DNA of 50,217 bases from Bacteroidota bacterium (GTDB lineage Bacteria > Bacteroidota > Bacteroidia > Sphingobacteriales > Sphingobacteriaceae), in the NCBI GenBank assembly GCA_013288485.1, contig JABDBW010000008.1, positions 1 to 50,217 on the forward strand. Reading direction: 5' to 3'. A model generated the notes under the pieces. It did not search any database. It was not told the origin of the DNA and was given only the letters and a program-made list of their open reading frames with translations. Of this stretch, positions 41,034 through 49,610 are shown one piece after another (within the stretch, counting starts at the first letter, position 1; each line of letters opens with the position of its first letter). The position numbers were made by a program, and so were the translations under genes.

Positions 41034-41879
41034 ATGAAATTCAATGTATTCACCGAGATGGAATATACAGTGAGATCGGAGAGTACCTTGATTTTAAACA
41101 TCAACGCTTTAAGAACACAGCATCAAACGGTAATAAGCGAAACTTTTACCATCGATCCGTATATAAAAACCGAAGAGCTGCTATCAGCCAACAGCGAGAA
41201 CCGCCTGGTGAGGTTCGAGATCGATAAGCCCGGTACTTTTAAGGTAACCTACAAGGCGACCGTTGATAATTTTTATAAAACGGTAGATTACGAGAACCAC
41301 GAAGAAATTCCGGTGGCGCAATTTGATCCTGCCATAATGCCTTACCTATACCCAAGCCGCTATTGCCAGTCGGACAAATTATACAGGCTGGCCAATAATA
41401 TGTTTGGGCAAATTGTAAACCCGTTTACCAAAGTTATTGCCCTTACCGACTGGATATACCGCAACGTACAATACCTGAGCGGTTCAACCAACGCGCAAAC
41501 TTCGGCATTTGATACGGTTACCGAGCAGGCCGGTGTATGCCGCGATTTTGCGCACCTGGGTATTGCCTTATGCCGGGCTTTAACCATACCGGCGCGCTAT
41601 TTTACAGGTTATTCCTACCTGCTGAAACCGGGAGATTTTCATGCCTGCTTTGAGGCTTACCTGGGCGGCGAATGGATATTGTTTGATGCTACAAAGCTTG
41701 TGCCGCTAAACGGGTTGGTTAAAATAGCCACCGGCCGCGATGCCGCAGATACCGCCATAGCCAACATTTTTGGCGATGCTGAATTCACCTCCCTGATAGT
41801 AAGCTGTGAACTGGCCGAAGAAGGTTTTGAACCCCTGTTTTACGGGCATATTGATTATAAGGGGATATCATACCTCTGA
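41034..41879 (+). CDS. Transglutaminase-like cysteine protease-fold protein
   Basis: The ATG at 41034 gives 281 residues. The catalytic triad of the transglutaminase-like fold is visible: Cys169 in AGVCRDFAHLGIALCRAL, His203 in DFHACFEAYL, and Asp218 in FDAT. An N-terminal strand-rich region (YTVRSESTLILNI) precedes it, as in the Bact_transglu_N type. These proteins usually accompany Anbu and may process a peptide or isopeptide link. An earlier in-frame ATG at 40998 overlaps the Anbu gene and is not preferred. It ends 367 bases before the convergent NRPS gene. Confidence 0.9.
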   Translation: MKFNVFTEMEYTVRSESTLILNINALRTQHQTVISETFTIDPYIKTEELLSANSENRLVRFEIDKPGTFKVTYKATVDNFYKTVDYENHEEIPVAQFDPAIMPYLYPSRYCQSDKLYRLANNMFGQIVNPFTKVIALTDWIYRNVQYLSGSTNAQTSAFDTVTEQAGVCRDFAHLGIALCRALTIPARYFTGYSYLLKPGDFHACFEAYLGGEWILFDATKLVPLNGLVKIATGRDAADTAIANIFGDAEFTSLIVSCELAEEGFEPLFYGHIDYKGISYL

Positions 41880-42245
41880 TGCGCAAATGTGCGCCTGCCT
41901 GCCGCAGGCAGGGATATGCAAATTGTATAAGGTTATGTGTTACAAAAAGCTTGTTACATCCCATTAAAATTGGCCAATTTGCAATTATCTGATTATAAGA
42001 AAATTAACTAAAATTTACGCATAAATATACTGACGAATACGTTGTTACACCGTGTTTCATTCTGTTTCACCTAATTTTTATAGTTGGTTTATTTTCAACA
42101 GGTTAACTCAAAATCCTGTTTCATGTGTTTCATCTGTTTCACGCGCGCATGAAACAAAACAGCATAGCGCAGATGTGCAGATATGCAGATGTGCGGATGA
42201 GCAAATGAATCCGCATATCTGCACATCCGCATATCTGCACATCTA
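41880..42245. other. Convergent intergenic stretch rich in repeats
   Basis: No gene is seen in these 366 bases. A hairpin CCTGCCTG-CCG-CAGGCAGG (41894-41912, perfect 8-base stem) follows the transglutaminase-like gene. From 42050 to 42155 the word TGTTTCA / GTTTCATC recurs five or six times and ends GCGCGCATGAAACAAAAC, its complement. A second word repeat fills 42169-42244 (listed separately). Confidence 0.6.
42169..42244. repeat. Intergenic word repeat (GCAGATGTGCAGATAT / ATATCTGCACATCCGC)
   Basis: GCAGATGTGCAGATATGCAGATGTGCGGATG (from 42169) holds the word three times with small changes. CCGCATATCTGCACATCCGCATATCTGCACATCT (42211-42244) is its reverse complement, twice. The right end abuts the NRPS stop codon (42246). 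The arms, about 35 bases each, can pair over most of their length. Confidence 0.92.
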
Positions 42246-45200
42246 CTAAGCCGGTTTAACCGGGCTGCCTATCCAATCTGTACCCGGCGATAAGCGTTCG
42301 CCCTTCATTACTAATGATAAGGCCTCGATGCGGGTATCATCACCGAGTTCGCTGTCATACAATATAATGGTGCCCGCGCCTATGCTGCTCCTTGCCCCTA
42401 TTTTTACAGCGCCTATCTTCATTACCCTGTCTTCAAATAAATGCGTTTGGGGGCCGCAATCCTGGTTCAGCGCGGCATCGTCGCAAATGGTTACCATGTC
42501 GAATTCGGTAATATCGGTCGTATTCATCCAAACCCGCTTCCCTATCTTCACGCCTAACAGGCGCATTAAAGGCGGCAGCCAGGGTGTGCCTTGCAAATAA
42601 TCTAACAGAAACGGTATGGCCAAAGCCTCGTAAGTGGAAGTAACCGCTTCGCTTTTCCATACGCCCCAGCTCCACATGGGCTTTTGCTGTGCTTTGTACC
42701 TGCCAATAAACAACCATTTTAATACCAGTGTAACCAAAAATGCCGGTATACCCATATAAAACAGGTAATAGAATGGGAAGCACAATATGATCTTCCATAA
42801 TGGCTCATCAACTATCAGGTCGTGAGCATAAGCGATAAAAAATATGGAAAAGCAGATGATGGCGCTTTCGGGCAGGATAACGCGGATAAACTCAACCAAA
42901 CCGCGGGCAAACCGGCGGTAATTATTGGGGTTGATGGTCAACTCTTCGCCAAAAGGGGTGCTTTCCTGCCGCCTCGGAAGCGGGATAGCAGGCGAACCGA
43001 ACCAATCCCTGGCGGTATCGTCAATCATTTGCTGCCCATCAGGCGGAACAGACAGTACCCCGATGAGCATATTATTATTTAAATGATAACCCTGCGGAAT
43101 AAGGGCGCTGTTGCCCACAAAACTCTTGTTGCCAATGGTTGTTTTATCCAATATTAACTGTTGCCCGCGAATATCTGACTCGCCGAGGCTAACCGCGTCG
43201 GCAACAAATGCGCCATCGCCAATCTCTAATAAGGGGTGCGTTACATTGCTCGCGGTTGATATTTCTGTGCCCTTGCCTATTTTCGCCCCAAGCGCCCTGA
43301 AATAAGCGGCCACATAAACCGTGGCGTATATGGGGTGCATTACAATAAGACTCAATGACATTAACTGATCGGCAAACCACTTACGTACATAAAACGTGCT
43401 ATAAACAGAATATTTTCCGGGCTTTATCCCGCGTTGTAAAATACGGGCAAGCAGAATAGTCTCCAAAGCGAACAGGCATATATACAATATGGCCAGTACC
43501 GGCACATTCACCATATAATTAAAATTATAATCGGGTGCGGCGTTATCCATCCGGTTTATTTCAATAATAGTTGGCAGCAACGGCAATAAAATTATCACCG
43601 GGAATATCATCATACACAGAATAAATATCAGCTTATATTTTCTCCGGGTAAAAGTTGATACCGTTAGCGGCTGCGGCAGGTCGGCAATATTTTTCTTTTC
43701 TTTAAATATCGCGGGGCTTCCCCTCCAAACTTCACCCTCTTCAATAGTTTTGCCGGGGGGTAAAAAACTAAGGTCCTGCAGTTCACCCCAGTCCTTCACA
43801 TGGCTATCGCCCGAAATTATAGAGCTGCTGCCAATATAAGCGTGATCGCCTAAAGTTATCCGTCGCAGTTTAAGTAGCCCGTCCTCAACAAATGCATTAT
43901 TTAGGTTGGTTTGCGAGCTTAGGCTTACATCTGCACCTATGGTTATAAGGTCCTCGGCGCCAAAGCTAAAATCGCTTATCTGGGCATTTGGGGCTATTTT
44001 CATCCCTAATAACTGCAAATAGAGGGGATAAAGTGGCGTACCGTTTAAAAACTGCGCGGGCAACAGGCGCTGAATAGTTTTTACAAACCACCACCTGAAA
44101 TAATAGCTGCCCCATAAGGGGTAATTTCCTTCTTTCATTTTACCTATCACCAGCCATTTCGCGCCGATAGATATAATGGTAAATATGGGCGGAATAAACG
44201 AAAACAAAACCAGCGAAGTAATAATAGAATAAGCCACGTTGCTGGTTTCCTGGTCTATGTAATAATAACCCAAATAAGGTATAAATATTTGGAAGGCAAA
44301 TAAACCATAGATCAATAGCAGGGATATGGTTTGCGCCAGCCAGCAAAATAGGTAAGTAGTTAACGGCACCCTTTTATAATCGCGTTTTGATTTGGGTTTA
44401 ACCGCGGGCTGGCTTTCCCAAACGCTTATTAATTTGCTTAAGGGGCGGTTAAGGTATATATCTTTTAACGAGGCCCCCGGCAAATTGGCATCCCGGCGCA
44501 GCTGCGATACAAAACCCGCGGCCAACAGGGAGTGCCCGCCCAGGTCATCAAAAAAATCCATGGATGGATCGATCTCTTTATTAGGGAATATACCACGCAG
44601 TACCGCCAGTATCCTGTCGGCAGCGGGGGCGTTAAGATCGATCGCATTTTTAAGATTGGTTGGCGCCGTGAATGAGGCAGGCACCGGAAGCGCCTTGCGG
44701 TTTATTTTACCGCTTGGCATACGGGGCATTTCATCAATAGCCATAATAGTGCCCGGCACCATATAGGAGGGCAGGGTTTTAGCCAATTCAATCCGGAACA
44801 GGTTCTCTTCAATACAATTCAGCCCGTCCATTACCACATAGCCCACCAGTTGATCCTGCCCGTTTCCATCCTGTTTTACTGCTACAACCGCCGATGCAAC
44901 CCCTGCTATGGCGTTTAACCTGGTCTCTATTTCGCCTAACTCTATCCGGTATCCGCGCAGCTTTATCTGGTCGTCAAAACGGCCATGAAGGTCAACGCTG
45001 CCATCTTTATTAATTACAGCGGCATCACCGGTGCGGTATATCATATTACCAGGCAACCCAGTAAATGAGCTGGGTTTGGGCACAAACTTTTGCTGGGTAA
45101 GCTGAGGTAATTTAACATAACCTGATGCAACGCCAGGGCCGGTTATTATTAATTCGCCTTCTTCGCCGTAAGGCAAAATATTTAAAGCCTTATCAACCAC

Positions 45201-46181
45201 TGCCAGGTTATAATTAGGCAATGGCTGCCCTATTTTAATCGGGTCGCCGGCGTTTAAGGGGGCTATGGTAGCTGTTACGGTAGTTTCTGTTGGCCCATAA
45301 CTGTTATAAAACTGCATACCGGGTTTTGACCACTTAGCCAATACCTGCGGCGTGCAGGCTTCGCCCCCGGCGTTTACCAGGCGAAGGGATGATATACTAT
45401 CTTCCATTACTGCCAGCAAACTGGGCACCGCGTGCAGTATGGTTATTTTTTCTTTTCTCAGGATATCGCCTAATTCATCAATGGCTTTTGAGGTAGTATT
45501 ATCGGCCACCCAAATAGTGGCGCCCGCAAAATAACTTATCCAGGTTTCTTCGCACCACATATCAAACGATACTGAAAATCCCTGGTACACTTTATCAGTT
45601 TCCCTGATGTTGAAAACGGTTTGCTCGGCACGTACAAGGTGGCATATCTGTTTATGGCTTATAGGTATCCCCTTAGGCTTGCCTGTACTGCCTGACGTAT
45701 ACAATACATACGCACAATCATTTGGCTGTGGGCCTTTGGGTACTTTAACCGCATCATGCGGCGAAGGCATTGGCTTCACCCTTAACCGCTGGCAGGGTGA
45801 ATTTAATTTTTGCAAGCTGAACACGCCATTGGCACCCACTTCTTCCAATATCATTTCCACCCGTTCAGCCGGGATCTCACGGTCTATCGGCACATAAGTC
45901 GCGCCTGCTTTAATTATTCCTAAAATAGCCACATGCAGCTCTAAACCGCGTTGCCACCATACCCCTACTTTGCTATTTCGTGCAATTCCTTTTTTGTTCA
46001 AATAATCGGCTACAGAGTTGCTCCATCGGTCCAATTCGGCATAGGTTAAAGTTTGGCCATTAAAAATAAGCGCGGTTTTATCCGCATGGTTAACAGCCGA
46101 CCTATAAAATAAAGTAGCCAGTGTTTCCTCCCGGATCAGGTCTGGCCGATTGGCCCCGAGTACAATACTCAGTGAGTTCAT
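42246..46181 (-). CDS. Pls/PosA-like non-ribosomal peptide synthetase (A-T, membrane and left-handed beta-helix C-terminus)
   Basis: The 1311-residue protein has an adenylation domain (about 1-505) with core motifs YTSGSTGKPKG (161-171), FDMWCEE (Asp207 at the amino-group-binding place), SYGPTET (294-300), RFDDQIKLRGYRIELGEIE (401-419) and PSGKINRKALP. A carrier domain follows with LGGHSL, Ser551 taking the phosphopantetheine arm. From about 610 there are membrane helices alternating with hexapeptide left-handed beta-helix segments, as in the C-terminal region of epsilon-poly-lysine synthetase-like proteins. This suggests a membrane-bound enzyme that joins an activated amino acid to an acceptor or to itself. 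The amino acid is unknown. There are no condensation or thioesterase domains of the standard type. Confidence 0.9.
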   Translation of the reverse strand: MNSLSIVLGANRPDLIREETLATLFYRSAVNHADKTALIFNGQTLTYAELDRWSNSVADYLNKKGIARNSKVGVWWQRGLELHVAILGIIKAGATYVPIDREIPAERVEMILEEVGANGVFSLQKLNSPCQRLRVKPMPSPHDAVKVPKGPQPNDCAYVLYTSGSTGKPKGIPISHKQICHLVRAEQTVFNIRETDKVYQGFSVSFDMWCEETWISYFAGATIWVADNTTSKAIDELGDILRKEKITILHAVPSLLAVMEDSISSLRLVNAGGEACTPQVLAKWSKPGMQFYNSYGPTETTVTATIAPLNAGDPIKIGQPLPNYNLAVVDKALNILPYGEEGELIITGPGVASGYVKLPQLTQQKFVPKPSSFTGLPGNMIYRTGDAAVINKDGSVDLHGRFDDQIKLRGYRIELGEIETRLNAIAGVASAVVAVKQDGNGQDQLVGYVVMDGLNCIEENLFRIELAKTLPSYMVPGTIMAIDEMPRMPSGKINRKALPVPASFTAPTNLKNAIDLNAPAADRILAVLRGIFPNKEIDPSMDFFDDLGGHSLLAAGFVSQLRRDANLPGASLKDIYLNRPLSKLISVWESQPAVKPKSKRDYKRVPLTTYLFCWLAQTISLLLIYGLFAFQIFIPYLGYYYIDQETSNVAYSIITSLVLFSFIPPIFTIISIGAKWLVIGKMKEGNYPLWGSYYFRWWFVKTIQRLLPAQFLNGTPLYPLYLQLLGMKIAPNAQISDFSFGAEDLITIGADVSLSSQTNLNNAFVEDGLLKLRRITLGDHAYIGSSSIISGDSHVKDWGELQDLSFLPPGKTIEEGEVWRGSPAIFKEKKNIADLPQPLTVSTFTRRKYKLIFILCMMIFPVIILLPLLPTIIEINRMDNAAPDYNFNYMVNVPVLAILYICLFALETILLARILQRGIKPGKYSVYSTFYVRKWFADQLMSLSLIVMHPIYATVYVAAYFRALGAKIGKGTEISTASNVTHPLLEIGDGAFVADAVSLGESDIRGQQLILDKTTIGNKSFVGNSALIPQGYHLNNNMLIGVLSVPPDGQQMIDDTARDWFGSPAIPLPRRQESTPFGEELTINPNNYRRFARGLVEFIRVILPESAIICFSIFFIAYAHDLIVDEPLWKIILCFPFYYLFYMGIPAFLVTLVLKWLFIGRYKAQQKPMWSWGVWKSEAVTSTYEALAIPFLLDYLQGTPWLPPLMRLLGVKIGKRVWMNTTDITEFDMVTICDDAALNQDCGPQTHLFEDRVMKIGAVKIGARSSIGAGTIILYDSELGDDTRIEALSLVMKGERLSPGTDWIGSPVKPA

Positions 46182-46326
46182 ATAAAATATAGTTACTTTA
46201 GGGGTATGGTTTATAAATATAGTTCAGGCTTAACTACGCTCAATAGTAAGCATTGTTTGTATATTTTTAGATAAAATAAAAAAATATGGTTTAACGCTTT
46301 TTTTCATTGATACAAGATTATTACAA

Positions 46327-46953
46327 ATGATAATTTGCTATTACTCAGAACTTAATAAAACCTGGAGCAGTGATGAACTGGCGCAAAAAATGATGCTTAT
46401 ACCACCGGCTATCAAACATACTATTCTGTTAAAAAGAAATCCGCTTGATGTACAACTTTCTGTATGTGGTAACCTGTTAATTTTAGAACTTTTAAATCGG
46501 TTTGGGTTAAATTTAAGCCTGGCCGACCTGCATTATAACCCCTGGCAGCGGCCATATTTTAATACAGGGTTTGATTTTAACATTTCACATTCGGGCAATG
46601 TAGTGGTGTGTTGCGCTACGGATAATGGGAAAGTTGGTATTGATATAGAATTAACCGGCCCCGTTAATTTTAATTACGATGATTATTTTACGCTTAATGA
46701 ACAGAAAAATATACGCGCGGCCCCAAATCCCGATATTGATTTTTTTAAATACTGGACACGCAAGGAGGCTGTATTAAAAGCGGTTGGCACCGGGGTTTAT
46801 ACTCCACTGTTAGAGATAGATGTTTCGGAGGATAGTTTTGTTTATGAAGGGGTAACCTACTATTTATCGCCCATTGAAATTGATCCCGTGTACCAAAGCT
46901 GCATAGCGCACACGGTTAGGCAGGATATATATATGCAGAATATCCTTTTATAA
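46327..46953 (+). CDS. 4'-phosphopantetheinyl transferase (Sfp-type)
   Basis: This enzyme transfers the phosphopantetheine arm from CoA to a carrier-protein serine. The 208-residue protein has family motifs NISHSG (85-90), VGIDIE (Asp106, Glu108) and FKYWTRKEAVLKAVGTG (Trp143, Lys146, Glu147, Lys151). It is divergent from the NRPS gene, with a 145-base AT-rich space, and is the natural activator of the carrier domain of that protein. It may also serve fatty-acid acyl carrier protein; the sequence cannot tell. Confidence 0.93.
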   Translation: MIICYYSELNKTWSSDELAQKMMLIPPAIKHTILLKRNPLDVQLSVCGNLLILELLNRFGLNLSLADLHYNPWQRPYFNTGFDFNISHSGNVVVCCATDNGKVGIDIELTGPVNFNYDDYFTLNEQKNIRAAPNPDIDFFKYWTRKEAVLKAVGTGVYTPLLEIDVSEDSFVYEGVTYYLSPIEIDPVYQSCIAHTVRQDIYMQNILL

Positions 46954-46978
46954 CGATGGGTTTAAAACCCATCGTTAT
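46950..46978. repeat. Near-perfect palindrome over the PPTase stop codon
   Basis: ATAACGATGGGTTT (46950-46963) and AAACCCATCGTTAT (46965-46978) are perfect complements with one base between. The TAA stop codon (46951-46953) is in the left arm. There is no T-tract after it. A G-rich run (about 46985-47000) follows, before the stop of the convergent VOC gene. Confidence 0.85.
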
Positions 46979-47008
46979 AGAAAGAATTTGCTAAGGGGGG
47001 CTTGGGGC

Positions 47009-47392
47009 TTACTTACTTGAGTGCAAAGCAACCCCGTTGCCTTCGCTATCCATAAAAAACGCCATATAGCCAATATCATCGGTGATGAGGGTTTTAGGCA
47101 TGGTTACTTTGCCTCCCGCGGGTTCAATTTTCGCCAGTATAGCTTCCATACCGTCGTCGGCATTAAAGTATATCTTCGCGCCATCGGCACTTGGTTTATG
47201 CATTGGGCCTTGTACCAATCCGCCTGATACCTTGCCATTCATGTTTTCCATTGGGAAAAAAGCCATTTTCATTCCCATCATTTCCATTTCATCCATTTTA
47301 ACGGAGAATATTGTTTCATAAAATTTCTTAGCCCTGGCAATATCGCTTACCGATATTTCAAACCAGTTTAAAATGTTTACTGAGCCGTCCAT
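47009..47392 (-). CDS. VOC-family protein (glyoxalase-like)
   Basis: The 127-residue protein has the VOC betaalphabetabetabeta repeat twice: NWFEISVSDIARAKKFYETIF, MKMAFFPMENMNGKVSGGLVQG, KIYFNADDGMEAILAKIEPAGGK and ITDDIGYMAFFMDSEGNGVALHS. The final E-G-N-G-V-A-L-H pattern and the first IARAKKFYE helix are typical of the bleomycin-resistance/dioxygenase branch. The substrate is unknown. It is divergent from a GlxA-type regulator, which may control it. Confidence 0.88.
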   Translation of the reverse strand: MDGSVNILNWFEISVSDIARAKKFYETIFSVKMDEMEMMGMKMAFFPMENMNGKVSGGLVQGPMHKPSADGAKIYFNADDGMEAILAKIEPAGGKVTMPKTLITDDIGYMAFFMDSEGNGVALHSSK

Positions 47393-47555
47393 AGTTTTTT
47401 GTTTTTAATGGTTTTAAGTTTTATTATCCAAACCTACGCCCATTTAAACAGATTTATGGTGTGTTTTTACGCCAACCTTAGGGGTTGATCGCGACAAATG
47501 TTTATATTAGTTTTACCATATTATCAACCGGTTAAATTAATGTAAAAAACAAGTT

Positions 47556-48539
47556 ATGAAACACGTCAGCATTTTAGTTCCAAACAGCCCCTGTATATTA
47601 AGCAGCGTAATAGGTGCCTACAAAATATTGGCAACCGTAAACCAAACTTTGGCGGCAGCAGGCAAAAAACCTGCATTCAACATACACATGGTAGGATTAA
47701 ATACGGAGACCTCTTTATACGATGGTTTATTTTCGGTACGCCCCGATGTATTGATGAAGGATGTGGATAAAACCGACCTCATCATTATACCCGCTTTCAA
47801 TGGGGATATACCAACGGGGGTAAAACAAAATGCCGAATACATCCCCTGGATCATACAGCAATATAAACAAGGGGCCGAAGTAGCCAGCCTATGCACCGGG
47901 GCGTTTTTATTGGCCTCAACAGGTTTGTTAAAGGGCAAAAAATGTTCAACCCACTGGATGGCCGCCGAGGCCTTCAGGCAAGCTTTCCCGGATGTAAAAC
48001 TACAGGCCGAAAAAATAATAACCGATGAGGTTGGGTTATACTCCAGCGGCGGGGCCTACTCCTTCCTTAACTTATTGATCTACCTGGTTGAAAAATACTG
48101 TGGGCGCGAAATGGCCGTATTCTGCGCTAAATTAATGGAGATAGAGATAGAGCGTAAAAGCCAGTCGCCGTTTGCCATTTTTTCGGGGCAAAAAGAGCAT
48201 GAAGACGAGCCTATAAAAAAAGCGCAGCTTTTTATGGAGAACAATGTGGCCAATAAAGTTTCTATTGATCAACTTTCAGAAATGGTGGCCATAAGCAAAC
48301 GTAATTTTGAGCGGCGCTTTAAAAAAGCAACATCCAACACCCCGGTCGAATATCTGCAGCGCGTAAAAATTGAGGCCGCAAAAAAAAGCCTCGAATCGGG
48401 CCGCGAAAACATTAACGAGATCATGTATGCCATAGGGTATTCGGATAGTAAAGCTTTCCGTAACCTGTTTAAAAAGATAACCGGGTTATCGCCCGTGAAT
48501 TATAGAAATAAGTATAACAGGGAGTTGGCGGTGATGTAA
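47556..48539 (+). CDS. GlxA-type transcriptional regulator (DJ-1/PfpI + AraC HTH)
   Basis: The 327-residue protein has an N-terminal DJ-1/PfpI-like domain (about 1-195) with Cys113 in the elbow SLCTGAFLLASTGLL, and a C-terminal AraC-type double helix-turn-helix (about 225-320) with VDQLSEMVAISKRNFERRFKKATSNTPVEYLQ-like and INEIMYAIGYSDSKAFRNLFKKITGLSPVNYR-like units. Such proteins are usually activators; the DJ-1-like domain is thought to sense a small molecule and is normally not enzymatic. The nearest divergent gene is the VOC protein, a candidate target. It ends one base before the TonB-like stop. Confidence 0.93.
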   Translation: MKHVSILVPNSPCILSSVIGAYKILATVNQTLAAAGKKPAFNIHMVGLNTETSLYDGLFSVRPDVLMKDVDKTDLIIIPAFNGDIPTGVKQNAEYIPWIIQQYKQGAEVASLCTGAFLLASTGLLKGKKCSTHWMAAEAFRQAFPDVKLQAEKIITDEVGLYSSGGAYSFLNLLIYLVEKYCGREMAVFCAKLMEIEIERKSQSPFAIFSGQKEHEDEPIKKAQLFMENNVANKVSIDQLSEMVAISKRNFERRFKKATSNTPVEYLQRVKIEAAKKSLESGRENINEIMYAIGYSDSKAFRNLFKKITGLSPVNYRNKYNRELAVM

Positions 48540-49526
48540 TTACCTTGGAGTACCTAATGTAAAATCAATAGGTACGGTATACATAACTCTTACAGGCTGA
48601 CCGAATTGTATGCCTGGCATCCAGTTTGGTGATTGCCGCAAAATACGCAAAGCCTCCTCGCTCAAATCATTATCGGGACTTCGTATCACCTTAAAATCCG
48701 TTAATGAACCATCTTTTTCAACAACAAATTGGCAAATAACTTTTCCGGATATATTATTACGCCTGGCATTATAAGGATACCTTATATTCTGAGCTAAATA
48801 ACGATAAAAAGCTTCCATGCCGCCTCTATATTGAGGCTGGGCTTCGCGGACTGTATAATTATATGTTTTATTATTCTCATCAACCACTTGTCCCGAAATT
48901 AATTTACCGGTATTATACTCTTCAGTGAATAATGCCCTGTTTATTTTATTTCCAAGTCTATTTTCAAATATGCCTTGCCATTTCCCATCTTTTAAGCCTG
49001 ATTTTACATTCCCTTCTTCTACAATATTTTTGAAGTTTTCGTCATAGCGGATGTAATAGCCATTTCCATTAACAGTGAGTGCTTTACCAGTAGAGTCATT
49101 ACAGCTTACTATTAAAAACCGGGCATCTGTGCCCGAATTACTGGAAATATATTTTTTATAAGTATAAAGCTGGCCATTCGGATAAAATTCATAAGCATCA
49201 CCATCTTTAATATTTTGTTTGTAGTTTACTATTTCCCGTTTTATTCCTGACGGGTAATAAGTTATACATTGCCCTTCCAGTGAGAGCGGCATTACTCGCG
49301 AACTTTTACCAATCAGCTTTCGTGCCTTATTTAAATACATTTCAGAAACATTAAATAAAACCGAACCTGAATCGGGTTCACTTACTATTCGTATAAAATC
49401 AGCACTGTCAATTACTTTAACTTCTGCGCCCGAATTTTTTAAAAAATACACATTCCGTTTTTGCGCAAAGCTTTGGTCAACATACAGCAGGCAACAAACT
49501 ATAGATATTAGTAAGTTTATTTTCAT
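48540..49526 (-). CDS. TonB C-terminal-domain protein with MORN-like repeats
   Basis: The 328-residue protein has a signal-like N-terminus (KINLLISIVCCLLYVDQSFAQ). The middle has toxin/antitoxin-like and MORN-type units with YYPSGIKREIVNYKQNIKDGDAYEFYPNGQLYTYK and GKWQGIFENRLGNK. The last 90 residues are a TonB C-terminal domain: EAFYRYLAQNIRYP, GKVICQFVVEKDGSLTDFKVIRS, LSEEALRILRQSPNW and VMYTVPIDFTL. The usual inner-membrane TM plus Pro-rich linker is missing, so it probably acts as a periplasmic protein and not as a classical ExbBD partner. The gene is on the minus strand, opposite the GlxA-type regulator. Confidence 0.88.
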   Translation of the reverse strand: MKINLLISIVCCLLYVDQSFAQKRNVYFLKNSGAEVKVIDSADFIRIVSEPDSGSVLFNVSEMYLNKARKLIGKSSRVMPLSLEGQCITYYPSGIKREIVNYKQNIKDGDAYEFYPNGQLYTYKKYISSNSGTDARFLIVSCNDSTGKALTVNGNGYYIRYDENFKNIVEEGNVKSGLKDGKWQGIFENRLGNKINRALFTEEYNTGKLISGQVVDENNKTYNYTVREAQPQYRGGMEAFYRYLAQNIRYPYNARRNNISGKVICQFVVEKDGSLTDFKVIRSPDNDLSEEALRILRQSPNWMPGIQFGQPVRVMYTVPIDFTLGTPR

Positions 49527-49610
49527 AAATCACTGGTAAATTATTCGCCTAATGTAATTATTATCTTAATTATTTATACCTACCTTTCCACTATAAACCT
49601 TGTTCGAATC

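Noticed and set aside
42169..42244. CRISPR-like appearance of the word repeat
   Set aside because: The units are adjacent and imperfect, there are no unique spacers of constant length, no leader and no cas genes.
42052..42249. A 65-residue plus-strand frame in the repeat-rich spacer
   Set aside because: It is a translation of the TGTTTCA and GCAGATGTG word repeats and overlaps the NRPS stop.
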